A DNA stretch of 25,672 nt from DRQF01 sp964559135 (lineage in GTDB: Bacteria > Planctomycetota > GCA-002687715 > DRQF01): the NCBI GenBank assembly GCA_964559135.1, contig CAZLGG010000057.1, positions 1 through 25,672 of the forward strand. The letters are read 5' to 3'. The translations under genes were made by a program, and so were the position numbers. How positions within the stretch are numbered: position 1 is the first letter of the stretch; the number at the start of each line of letters is the position of its first letter. Below, piece after piece: positions 1-7,381 of the stretch. The notes below the pieces were generated by a model. The model was given only the letters and a program-made list of their open reading frames with translations, ran no database searches and had not been told where the DNA came from.

Positions 1-896
1 GGCCGGGCATCGCCGACCTGACGCAGGGTGGAGGTGAGATCGATGCGGAAGACCTCTCCTGACTTGTGCGAGACGAACAGATCCCCGTTGGAGGCAAGAG
101 CCATGTCCTCGAGTCCGTCCTGTCCCGCCAGGTTGCGGGTCAACTCCGTCTGCATCCCGGTGACCGGGTCGAGACGCAGGACGCGAGATTCGAACAGCGT
201 CGTGACCAGAAGAACTCCGTTCCCATCGAGGGCGAGGTCGCTGCAAAGAAAGATGTTGCTACCGAGGGCCGTGAGTGTCCCGGTGGCGAGGTCGAAGGCG
301 CCCACCTGCGTCGATGCCAAGGACGCGATGTAGAGGACCCCTTGACCGTCGTGGACGACGTCCAGAGCCCCCGTTCCGTTGGGTACGAGAACCGTATCCG
401 TGGCGGCCACGCCGTTGACGAGGGTCAGCACGTGGACCGTGGAGGGGCCCATGAAGAAATCGGCATTCAGAAGATCGCAGACGTAGAGTTCCCCCTGCGG
501 GCCGAACTCCAGGTCGATGGGAATGCCGAAGCCGGCGGCGACGGTCGTCGTCGTCTGCGACGTCAAATCATGGCGGAGGATCGTTCCGGTGACGGCGTCG
601 CCGAGATAAAGGGCGCCGTCCGGACCGAGGGTCATGCCGAGCACCGTGACCGCGCCTGTCGGGAGCGGCACCGGGATGGGATTCGCCGGGTTCGCGATCA
701 TGACCACGTCCCCTTGGGGCGGACGGGAGATCAAGAACTCGCCCGTCGGCAGAACGACGAGATCGTCCACGGTCCCGAGCTGGCTCAAGACGACGGAAGG
801 CAGCTCCGAGTAGGGGAAGGACTGACCCCGTGCACGGCCGTGCAGAAGCAGCATAGCCAAGGTCGCGGTGAGGATTGGGGCGGCGAGACGGGTCAA
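1..896 (-). CDS. Exported NHL/SMP-30-like beta-propeller protein (3' end outside window)
   Basis: I read this open frame by translating the minus strand directly; it continues through the left edge, so the C-terminus is missing. The N-terminus looks like a Sec signal peptide: MTR, then a hydrophobic run LAAPILTATLAMLLL, then HGRARGQS. The mature part consists of repeating blade-like units such as GMTLGPDGALYLGD, DLEFGPQGELYVCD, DVVHDGQGVLYIAS and DLALDGNGVLLVTT, the G-P-D-G-x-L-Y-hydrophobic pattern of NHL, SMP-30/gluconolactonase and related propellers. No catalytic residues can be assigned, so a binding or structural role is as likely as a lactonase. I chose the TTG at 896 because GGAG lies 8 bases before it; GTG codons at 905, 944 and 968 are in frame but poorly placed relative to any ribosome site. 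It lies 103 bases downstream of recD2 on the same strand and may be co-transcribed. Confidence 0.75.
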   Translation of the reverse strand, partial: MTRLAAPILTATLAMLLLHGRARGQSFPYSELPSVVLSQLGTVDDLVVLPTGEFLISRPPQGDVVMIANPANPIPVPLPTGAVTVLGMTLGPDGALYLGDAVTGTILRHDLTSQTTTTVAAGFGIPIDLEFGPQGELYVCDLLNADFFMGPSTVHVLTLVNGVAATDTVLVPNGTGALDVVHDGQGVLYIASLASTQVGAFDLATGTLTALGSNIFLCSDLALDGNGVLLVTTLFESRVLRLDPVTGMQTELTRNLAGQDGLEDMALASNGDLFVSHKSGEVFRIDLTSTLRQVGDAR

Positions 897-999
897 GGAT
901 GGCACTCCAGGGAATCTGTCGACGATTGGCAGTGTGGCGAGCACGGCCCTCGGGTGCAAGGATTTCACGATTTGCAAGAACGCGCAAAGAAGCCGGGCT

Positions 1000-3189
1000 T
1001 CATTCCCGAGTCTCCGAGAGCCCTCCCGGCAGCCAGACATCCGGCTCGACGCCTTGGAGCCAGGCCGGAAGATGCCCGAATCGTTCCCTCATGTCCACGG
1101 ACTGGACGGCGCGGGCGAAAGCCCGGCGATTCCCCACGACGGTGAGGGTCCGCCGAGCTCGGGTGATCGCGGTGTAGACCACCTGGCGCCTGAGCATGAT
1201 GTGGTGTTCGCCGGAGAGAGCGAGGATGACGGCTGGGTACTCGCCACCTTGGGATTTATGGATCGTGATGGCCCAGGCGGGTTGGAGATCTTTGAGAGCC
1301 GGCCCCTCGTAGTCGTGAATCCGGCCATCGAAGGAGACACGGATGCCTTTCGGAAGCAGGGAGACGACTCGCCCCTGATCGCCGTTGAACAGCTCGCGAT
1401 CGTAGTCGTTTCTGAGCTGCATGACGCGATCGCCCTCCAGAAAGAGAGTGTCTCCATGGATGAAGCGCGCCCACTTCTTTCCTCGCCCCTCCTGAATGAC
1501 TCGGTTCAAGCGTTCCGTTCCCAGGGCTCCTTTGCGCATGGGTGTCAGCACCTGCACGTCGTCTGGACCGTTCAGCCCCCATCGATCGGGAAGGATGTCC
1601 AAGACGAGGTCCCGTATCCGTCGCGCCGCGGCTTCCGGGTCGTCTCTCTCCTCGAATTCCACGCCATGGCCGGAGAGGTGATGTTCGTCAATGTCTCCCG
1701 CGAGGATGGCGTGCGCCAAGTGAACGATGGCGCTCCCCTCCGCCTGGCGAAAGACCGTGTCGAGGCGTTCGATCGGCACCTTGCCGCTTACGATCAGGTC
1801 GCCGAGAACGCAACCGGGTCCGACGCTGGGCAACTGGTCCGCGTCCCCCACGAGGAGCAGTCGACAGTGTGCGGGCAGGGCGCGAAGTAGGTGGACGAAG
1901 AGAGGGACGTCCAGCATGGAGACCTCGTCGACGATGACCAGGTCGGTCGTGAGCGGGAGATCGCGTCCGTGGACGAATGTCCTCTTATGGCCGTCGAATT
2001 TGAGCAGGCGATGGATGGTCTTCGCTTCGAGGCCCGTGACGTCCTCCAGGCGCTTGGCAGCGCGCCCGGTGGGGCAGCACAGAGCCACCCTGGCCCCGAC
2101 GTCGCGCCAAAGCGCGACGACGCTCTTGAGAACGGTGGTCTTGCCGACGCCGGGCCCGCCGGTGAGGACGGCCACCTTCGAGGCGGCGAGGCGTCGCAGG
2201 ACGGCGGCCTGCTCGGCGGAGAGCCCCTGCACGTGGGATGCGATTCGGGGCGGGGAGGGGGCGGGGGGGCGTGGGACGCTGGCCAAAAGGTCGATCAAAA
2301 GATCCGCTGCCTCCCGTTCGCAGGCCCACGCGAAACTCTCGTAGACGACGTAAGGGGCCTCCGTCCCCCGCGGACGAGCGATCACGACGCTGCCCCGGTC
2401 CGCGAGCTCTCGGACGGCGGCCCGGGGCAGGTCCTCCGGCACCGTCATCAGGTTCGCCGCCCTACGCATCAACTCGTCGCCGGGAAGGCACATGTGCCCC
2501 TCGACCAAGGCCTCGTCGAGGAGGTGAAGCAGACCCGCCTGTAACCGTTTCGGTGCGTCCTCCGCCACTCCCATGGACCGGGCGACCTTGTCCGCGGTGA
2601 GGAAGCCGATGCCGGGGACTTTTTCCACGAGTAGGTAGGGGTTCAAGGTGAGCTCGGCCAAGGCATCGTCGCCCATGGCCGAGAGCACACGGAAGGACAT
2701 CCCGGGACCGAGGCCATGCCCTTGCAGGAACACGAGAAGTTCCCGTCGGCGCACCTCGCCCTTCCATCCGTCGATGATTCGCCCGGCCTTGACTCGCCCG
2801 ATGCCGGGAACTTCGCGAAGGCGTTGGGGTTCGTTGTCGAGCACGTCCAGGGTTTGAGCTCCGAAGGCGCCCACCAGACGCTTCGCGAGGGCCGGGCCGA
2901 TTCCCGGGACGCGGGGTCCCGCGAGATATCGCTCGATGCCCTTGAGTGTGGCGGGTGTCACCCGCTGGCAGGAATGGACGCGGATTCGGCGTCCATAGCG
3001 GGGATGGATTTCCGGCGAGCCCACGATCCGTACCCGGTCGTCCGATTCCACGTCGCCCAAGACACCGGCGACGATGACCGCACGGCCGTCCACGTCGAGA
3101 CGTGCGACGCCGAAACCTGACTCGGGGGCATGGAAGAGGAGGGACCGTACTTCTCCTTCGAGAACCAGTTCCTCTTGGGGCTCGCTCAT
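1000..3189 (-). CDS. recD2: RecD2-type ATP-dependent 5'-3' DNA helicase
   Basis: The 729-residue product has the RecD2 (RecD/TraA, SF1B) order: an N-terminal OB-like domain (about 1-80), helix-hairpin-helix repeats (PGIGPALAKRL near 95, VPGIGRVKAG near 128, KVPGIGFLTADKVA near 190), then the helicase core with Walker A GGPGVGKTT (344-352), Walker B DEVS (421-424), motif III GDADQLPSVG (448-457) and C-terminal motifs TIHKSQGGEYP and VVYTAITRAR. The long HhH-containing N-terminus separates RecD2 from the RecBCD subunit RecD. RecD2 proteins act alone in DNA repair and fork processing; no recB or recC is adjacent. The frame stays open upstream to 3276, but the start at 3189 gives the family's normal N-terminus, and the upstream 29 residues look non-coding. 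The ribosome site is weak (GAAG). It is divergent from the glycosyltransferase at 3355. Confidence 0.95.
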   Translation of the reverse strand: MSEPQEELVLEGEVRSLLFHAPESGFGVARLDVDGRAVIVAGVLGDVESDDRVRIVGSPEIHPRYGRRIRVHSCQRVTPATLKGIERYLAGPRVPGIGPALAKRLVGAFGAQTLDVLDNEPQRLREVPGIGRVKAGRIIDGWKGEVRRRELLVFLQGHGLGPGMSFRVLSAMGDDALAELTLNPYLLVEKVPGIGFLTADKVARSMGVAEDAPKRLQAGLLHLLDEALVEGHMCLPGDELMRRAANLMTVPEDLPRAAVRELADRGSVVIARPRGTEAPYVVYESFAWACEREAADLLIDLLASVPRPPAPSPPRIASHVQGLSAEQAAVLRRLAASKVAVLTGGPGVGKTTVLKSVVALWRDVGARVALCCPTGRAAKRLEDVTGLEAKTIHRLLKFDGHKRTFVHGRDLPLTTDLVIVDEVSMLDVPLFVHLLRALPAHCRLLLVGDADQLPSVGPGCVLGDLIVSGKVPIERLDTVFRQAEGSAIVHLAHAILAGDIDEHHLSGHGVEFEERDDPEAAARRIRDLVLDILPDRWGLNGPDDVQVLTPMRKGALGTERLNRVIQEGRGKKWARFIHGDTLFLEGDRVMQLRNDYDRELFNGDQGRVVSLLPKGIRVSFDGRIHDYEGPALKDLQPAWAITIHKSQGGEYPAVILALSGEHHIMLRRQVVYTAITRARRTLTVVGNRRAFARAVQSVDMRERFGHLPAWLQGVEPDVWLPGGLSETRE

Positions 3190-3243
3190 GTCTTCGATTC
3201 GTGGCCTTGTTGAGAACGAAACAGGATAGCCCAAGGGGTCGAC

Positions 3244-3274
3244 ACATGCGAACCGTCCGACATGCGAGGCGGAC
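3244..3274. repeat. Short direct and inverted repeats in the recD2/GT4 divergent spacer
   Basis: ACATGCGA occurs at 3244-3251 and again at 3260-3267 (16-base period). GTCCG (3255-3259) and CGGAC (3270-3274) form an inverted repeat around the second copy. The site sits between two divergent genes, so an operator is possible, but the arms are short and no clear promoter could be placed beside it. Confidence 0.2.
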
Positions 3275-3354
3275 ATGATGAGTCCGAATCCCTGTCTCGG
3301 GTTAGCATGAGGCCGCCTCCTTCAGAATCTCCAGTTCGGGGCGAGGATGCACGG

Positions 3355-4551
3355 ATGTCCGAAGAGAAACTGAGAGTGCTGAGCATCCTCACGCGAATGA
3401 ACCGAGGGGGCCCCGCCCGGGTCCTGCGCCTGGCCGATGCCTATTTCCGGGCCGAAGGCGTCGACCACCGAATCCTCTGTGGCCGGACCTCCCCCGGGGA
3501 GGACGAGCCCTCGTTTACCCGAAACCTTCCGTGGCGACGGCTCCCTACCCTTCGCCGCGAACTCCGTCCCTTTGAAGACGTCCGATGTTTGCGAGAGGTC
3601 ACGCGGCAGCTGATGGAATTTCGTCCCCACGTCGTCCACACCCACATGGGCAAGGCCGGATGGGTCGGACGGGTGGCCGCGGCCAGGGCGAACGTCCCGG
3701 CGATCGTCCATACCTTTCACGGTCACACGTTGAGGGGGTACTGGGGACCCATGCGGAGCCGCCTCTTCCTCGCCCTGGAGCGGTCGCTGGCGCGACGCAG
3801 CGACGCACTCATTGTGCTGAGCGAAAGTCAGTCTTCGGATCTCGCTCGCATCCTGGGATCGGCTGCCCGCGGCAAGATTCACGTCATGCCCGTGCCGCTC
3901 GATCCCGAGGCCGCGCCCGATCTCGCACCTTCGAAGAGCGCTTGCCGCGCAACTCTCGGGCTGGACGGCGGGCTGGTGATCGGATTCGTCGGCAGGCTCG
4001 CGCCGGTCAAGGACGTCCCGGCTTTTCTACGAGTCTTCCGACGCATCGTCAGCGGCACCCATCGACCTGTCACGGCGCTGATCGCCGGGCGTGGGCATGA
4101 GAAACTGGAGCGGCGGCTTCACGATCAGGTGGATGCGCTGGGCCTTCACGGGAAGGTTCGGTGGCTGGGCGCCGTCGATGATGTGACCACGGTCTATCGC
4201 GCTTGCGATGCTTTGGTCTTGACCTCCCGCAACGAGGGATCGCCCTTGGCACTCCTGGAAGGGGCGGCTCTGGGTGTTCCGGTGGCCAGCTACGCGGTCG
4301 GTGGCGTGGAGGACCTTCTGGGAAGAGGCCCCCATGCGGCCTACGCTCCGGCAGGTGATGAGGAATCGCTGACGAATCTCGTCCTGAAATGGATCGACGG
4401 GGGCTTCCCGTCGGCCACCCAGACAGGACGAGCCGCGGCGCGCCTGCGAGGGGTTCATGACCCGCAGCGAGTGCTCTCGATGCGGCTGGCGCTCTACCGG
4501 GATCTGGTCAGGAGGGGGACCGCTCGTCCTCGGGGTCGAGGGACGCGCTGA
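3355..4551 (+). CDS. Family 4 glycosyltransferase (GT-B fold)
   Basis: The 398-residue protein has the two Rossmann halves of GT4 retaining glycosyltransferases. The N-terminal half has the GGPARVL loop (about 18-24) and HTHMGKAGWVGR and HTFHGH acceptor-side motifs. The C-terminal half has GFVGRLAPVKD (about residue 210 onward) and the nucleotide-sugar-binding E-x7-E pair, E294 and E302, in NEGSPLALLEGA. No membrane segment is evident; it is probably cytoplasmic or peripheral and adds a sugar to a lipid- or glycan-linked acceptor. Donor and acceptor cannot be told. The start at 3355 has GAGG 8 bases upstream; the frame is open from 3262, but that part lacks family similarity. The last 44 bases overlap the 3' end of the convergent PilZ gene. 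Confidence 0.9.
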   Translation: MSEEKLRVLSILTRMNRGGPARVLRLADAYFRAEGVDHRILCGRTSPGEDEPSFTRNLPWRRLPTLRRELRPFEDVRCLREVTRQLMEFRPHVVHTHMGKAGWVGRVAAARANVPAIVHTFHGHTLRGYWGPMRSRLFLALERSLARRSDALIVLSESQSSDLARILGSAARGKIHVMPVPLDPEAAPDLAPSKSACRATLGLDGGLVIGFVGRLAPVKDVPAFLRVFRRIVSGTHRPVTALIAGRGHEKLERRLHDQVDALGLHGKVRWLGAVDDVTTVYRACDALVLTSRNEGSPLALLEGAALGVPVASYAVGGVEDLLGRGPHAAYAPAGDEESLTNLVLKWIDGGFPSATQTGRAAARLRGVHDPQRVLSMRLALYRDLVRRGTARPRGRGTR

Positions 4552-4921
4552 TGAAGTCGTTGATCTGCTTTTGGACGTCGTGATCTTTCCACCCGACCCA
4601 CCAAAACTCCACGCCCAGATCGAAGCGCCCCGGCTCGTCGTCCGATGGCTGACACCAGACGACTTTACCCATGGAGATCACTCCGGCCGGAAAGCCGGGA
4701 AGGTCGACTTGCAGAGCCAACATCTGACCCTCCGCGACGGGTTCGGGCGCGGTGAATGAAATCCCACCCCCCGAGATGTTGTTCATGACCGCGTCGCTGG
4801 GGCCGTTCAACGCGACCCCGGGATCGCCCTTGAGCGGGCGATACTGCACGGGACAGGAACCGCTGACTCGGGGGAAAGCCCGGCGCTTGATCGTCGTCGA
4901 ATTGGTTTTTTCCCTGCTCAT
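4508..4921 (-). CDS. PilZ-domain protein, probable c-di-GMP receptor
   Basis: This 137-residue protein is essentially one PilZ domain. The two c-di-GMP contact motifs are visible: the arginine-rich RRAFPR near residue 14 (RxxxR type) and NNISGGG (N-x-S-x-x-G) near residue 50. The remainder (VDLPGFP, GKVVWCQ, DLGVEFW) follows the usual beta-barrel pattern. A single-domain PilZ protein normally works by binding a partner when c-di-GMP is present; the partner is unknown. The ATG at 4921 is chosen because GGGAG lies 8 bases before it; the frame is open to 5113, but that part is low-complexity and unlike PilZ. The window also encodes a diguanylate cyclase (21714-23153), though there is no direct evidence that the two are linked. 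The 3' end overlaps the GT4 gene tail to tail. Confidence 0.85.
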   Translation of the reverse strand: MSREKTNSTTIKRRAFPRVSGSCPVQYRPLKGDPGVALNGPSDAVMNNISGGGISFTAPEPVAEGQMLALQVDLPGFPAGVISMGKVVWCQPSDDEPGRFDLGVEFWWVGWKDHDVQKQINDFISASLDPEDERSPS

Positions 4922-5094
4922 GGCCGTCGCTCCCTGATCGCACGGATTCCAAGGACAATATCGTCGAGGGGGCGTGTTCGGCTTGACACCAAGGGAGGGC
5001 GACTCCGCCCGGCGCCGCGGCGACAACGGCTGCCGCCCTTGACGATCCTCGCCGTTCCGAGTGTCATGCCGGCCCGTCCGAAGGAGACCGCCTC

Positions 5095-7197
5095 GTGAAG
5101 AAAACCGTCGCAAAGCTTGGAATCGGCGTCCTGATCCTCTCCGGCCTCCTGGTCGCCGGAGTGGGGGGGGGCGGGCCCCGCCATTTTCGGGTTGAGGTGG
5201 GGGACGGCGTCTCGCCGGTGCGCGAGGCTCCCTGCACCCTCATCATCAAAGCGCTGCTCCCGGACGGGGAGGTGCGAGAGGACTTCGATTGGAGCGGCGT
5301 GCGTTTTCAAAACCTGGGGCGTCGCAACGGGGAGTCTCTCCGTGTGCTGAGCGACCTCGGGAAAGGGTCGGGCACGAAGGCGTCCACGGAAGGCGGCGTT
5401 CTCACGCTCACGGGCGTCGTGCTGCACGAGCGCCCCTTGATCACGTGGGAAGGGACGACCTCCCCCTTGCTCGACCGGACGGTGCCGGGATGGAACGCTC
5501 TGTTGCCTCCCCTGGCGGCGATCGTCTTGGCGATTCTTCTTCGTCAAGTTCTGCTGGCCCTTTTCGTGGGGATCTGGATGGGGGCTTGGGCCATTTCCGG
5601 GGGACCCTTTTCAGGACTCGTCCTCACGGCGACGGAACTCATTCCGGGAGCGCTCGACGCGGATCGCACCAAGATTCTCGTCTTTTCCTGTCTGCTCGGC
5701 GCGGTCGTGGCCCTGGTCGCCAGAATGGGCGGGACCCGAGCTCTCGTCGACGCGATCTCACGCATCGGAGAGAGTCGACGGGGCGCCCAACTCACGACCT
5801 GGTTCACCGGGATTCTCATCTTCTTCGATGACTACGCCAACGCCCTCCTTGTCGGAACCACGATGCGCCCCATCACTGACCGCCATCGTGTCAGCCGCGA
5901 GAAGCTTTCGTTTCTCGTGGACTGCACGTCGGCGCCCGTGGCGTGCATCTTCGTCATCTCCACCTGGATCGCCGCCGAGATCGGATATATCCAGGGAAAA
6001 CTCGATCTCCCCGCGATTCAGGAAGCGACGGGCCTGGCCGCCGATGGGGCGTATCAGACCTTCATCGCGACGATTCCCTACAACTACTACCCGATACTCA
6101 CCCTCATCTTCAGCTTCTGCGTTGCGTTCTTTCAACGTGATTTCGGTCCGATGCGGCGGGCCGAGCAACGGGCCGCGTCCTCGGGTCAAGTCCTTTCGGA
6201 TGCGGCCAGGCCCCTTTCGTCGCGGGAGATGGAGGAACTCACACCGGTCGACGACAATCGTCTTCGTGCTTTCAATGCCATCCTCCCGATCGGGACGGTC
6301 GTGTTGACGGTGATTCTCGGTCTCTGGGTGACGGGGCGGAACAGTTTTGTCGATCAGGCCGCCTCTGCAAAGAAAGAGGCGACCATCCTCCGCTGGCACG
6401 CGGAGAACGACCCGGCCGTGGACGCGAAGGCCCGCGAGGAGCTCGTCCTCGAGGCGAAAGAACTGGAGGCGAAGCTGCCCGCGCTGACGTCGCCCTCCGT
6501 CCGTGATGTCTTCGGAGCGGCCGACAGCTACAGGGCGCTACTGACGGCAGCCTTCCTGGGGGTTCTCGTCGCCATTCTCCTCGCGCTGCTCCAGCGGTTC
6601 ATGACGTTGGGCGAAAGCCTCGATGTCACGACCGCCGGCATCAAGGCCATGATGCCGGCCGCCCTGGTCCTCATCTTCGCGTGGGGACTGCAAGGGGTGT
6701 GTGAGCGCCTGAACACATCGCAGTGGCTCATCTACCACGTCGCCTTCACGTTGGAGCTTCTCCCGGCCGTGATCTTCGTCCTGGCCGCGGCCGTGGGATT
6801 CTCGACCGGAACGTCCTGGGGGACGATGGGGATTCTCGTGCCTCTCACCATCGACTATGCGGTGGGCATGGCGGGGACCGAGGGCCTCGGGCAGGCCGAG
6901 ACCGTGGCCGTCATGGTCCCGGCGATCGCAGCGGTGCTGGCGGGGGCGGTCTTCGGGGATCACTGTTCACCGATTTCCGATACGACGATCATGTCCTCCA
7001 TGGCCTCAGGCGCGGACCACATCGATCACGTCCGAACCCAGTTGCCCTACGCCCTGACGGTGGCCGGGGTGGCCCTCGCATTCGGGTATCTTCCAGCCGG
7101 TTTCGGATTCTCGCCTTGGTTCAGCCTTCCCGCGGGGGCTTTATTCATCGTGCTTCTCGTACGATTCGTCGGTCGACCGGTTCAGAACTCGGCCTGA
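5095..7197 (+). CDS. NhaC-family Na+/H+ antiporter with exported N-terminal domain
   Basis: The 700-residue membrane protein carries NhaC-family hallmarks: FFDDYANALLVGTTMRP, LSFLVDCTSAPVA, a glycine-rich STGTSWGTMGIL and the C-terminal FGDHCSPISDTTIMSS, followed by HIDHVRTQLPYAL. The family exchanges H+ for Na+ across the inner membrane. Two parts exceed the usual length of about 480-520 residues. Residues 1-22 resemble a signal sequence and are followed by about 100 residues of beta-type exported domain before the first transporter helix (GWNALLPPLAAIVLAILL). A charged helical insert, about 420-465 (AKKEATILRWHAE to AKELEAKL), splits the membrane part. Start GTG at 5095 has AAGGAG 8 bases upstream. 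It is divergent from the PilZ gene. The substrate ion is inferred from the family and is not proven. Confidence 0.88.
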   Translation: MKKTVAKLGIGVLILSGLLVAGVGGGGPRHFRVEVGDGVSPVREAPCTLIIKALLPDGEVREDFDWSGVRFQNLGRRNGESLRVLSDLGKGSGTKASTEGGVLTLTGVVLHERPLITWEGTTSPLLDRTVPGWNALLPPLAAIVLAILLRQVLLALFVGIWMGAWAISGGPFSGLVLTATELIPGALDADRTKILVFSCLLGAVVALVARMGGTRALVDAISRIGESRRGAQLTTWFTGILIFFDDYANALLVGTTMRPITDRHRVSREKLSFLVDCTSAPVACIFVISTWIAAEIGYIQGKLDLPAIQEATGLAADGAYQTFIATIPYNYYPILTLIFSFCVAFFQRDFGPMRRAEQRAASSGQVLSDAARPLSSREMEELTPVDDNRLRAFNAILPIGTVVLTVILGLWVTGRNSFVDQAASAKKEATILRWHAENDPAVDAKAREELVLEAKELEAKLPALTSPSVRDVFGAADSYRALLTAAFLGVLVAILLALLQRFMTLGESLDVTTAGIKAMMPAALVLIFAWGLQGVCERLNTSQWLIYHVAFTLELLPAVIFVLAAAVGFSTGTSWGTMGILVPLTIDYAVGMAGTEGLGQAETVAVMVPAIAAVLAGAVFGDHCSPISDTTIMSSMASGADHIDHVRTQLPYALTVAGVALAFGYLPAGFGFSPWFSLPAGALFIVLLVRFVGRPVQNSA

Positions 7198-7312
7198 TCC
7201 TGTCGATCTCTGGACGGAAGACGGATTTCCGACGATTCCTCCCACAGAGGGTCACTTCCGGCGTGAAAAGCACTTGGCTTGAGCCGGCACCTCCGAATTC
7301 GGTAACTCATCC

Positions 7313-7335
7313 CGTCCGAGGCCCGGGTTCGGACG
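7313..7335 (+). other. Hairpin in the leader before the repeat-protein gene
   Basis: CGTCCGA and TCGGACG form a perfect 7-bp stem with a 9-base loop, 47 bases before the ATG at 7382. No T-run follows, so a terminator for nhaC is unlikely; it may be a leader structure. I found no convincing promoter in the 184-base spacer. Confidence 0.3.
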
Positions 7336-7381
7336 CCGTTCAGAAGCTACAGAGATCGTTTTCTCAGGAGAATTCCAGACC

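Noticed and set aside
66..1145. Plus-strand open frame (359 codons) at the left edge
   Set aside because: The minus strand encodes a signal peptide and beta-propeller repeats here; the plus frame is Arg/Gly/Asp-rich with no motif and runs into recD2.
4983..4988. Perfect TTGACA as a -35 box for the nhaC gene
   Set aside because: No -10-like hexamer lies 15-19 bases downstream; that stretch is GC-only.
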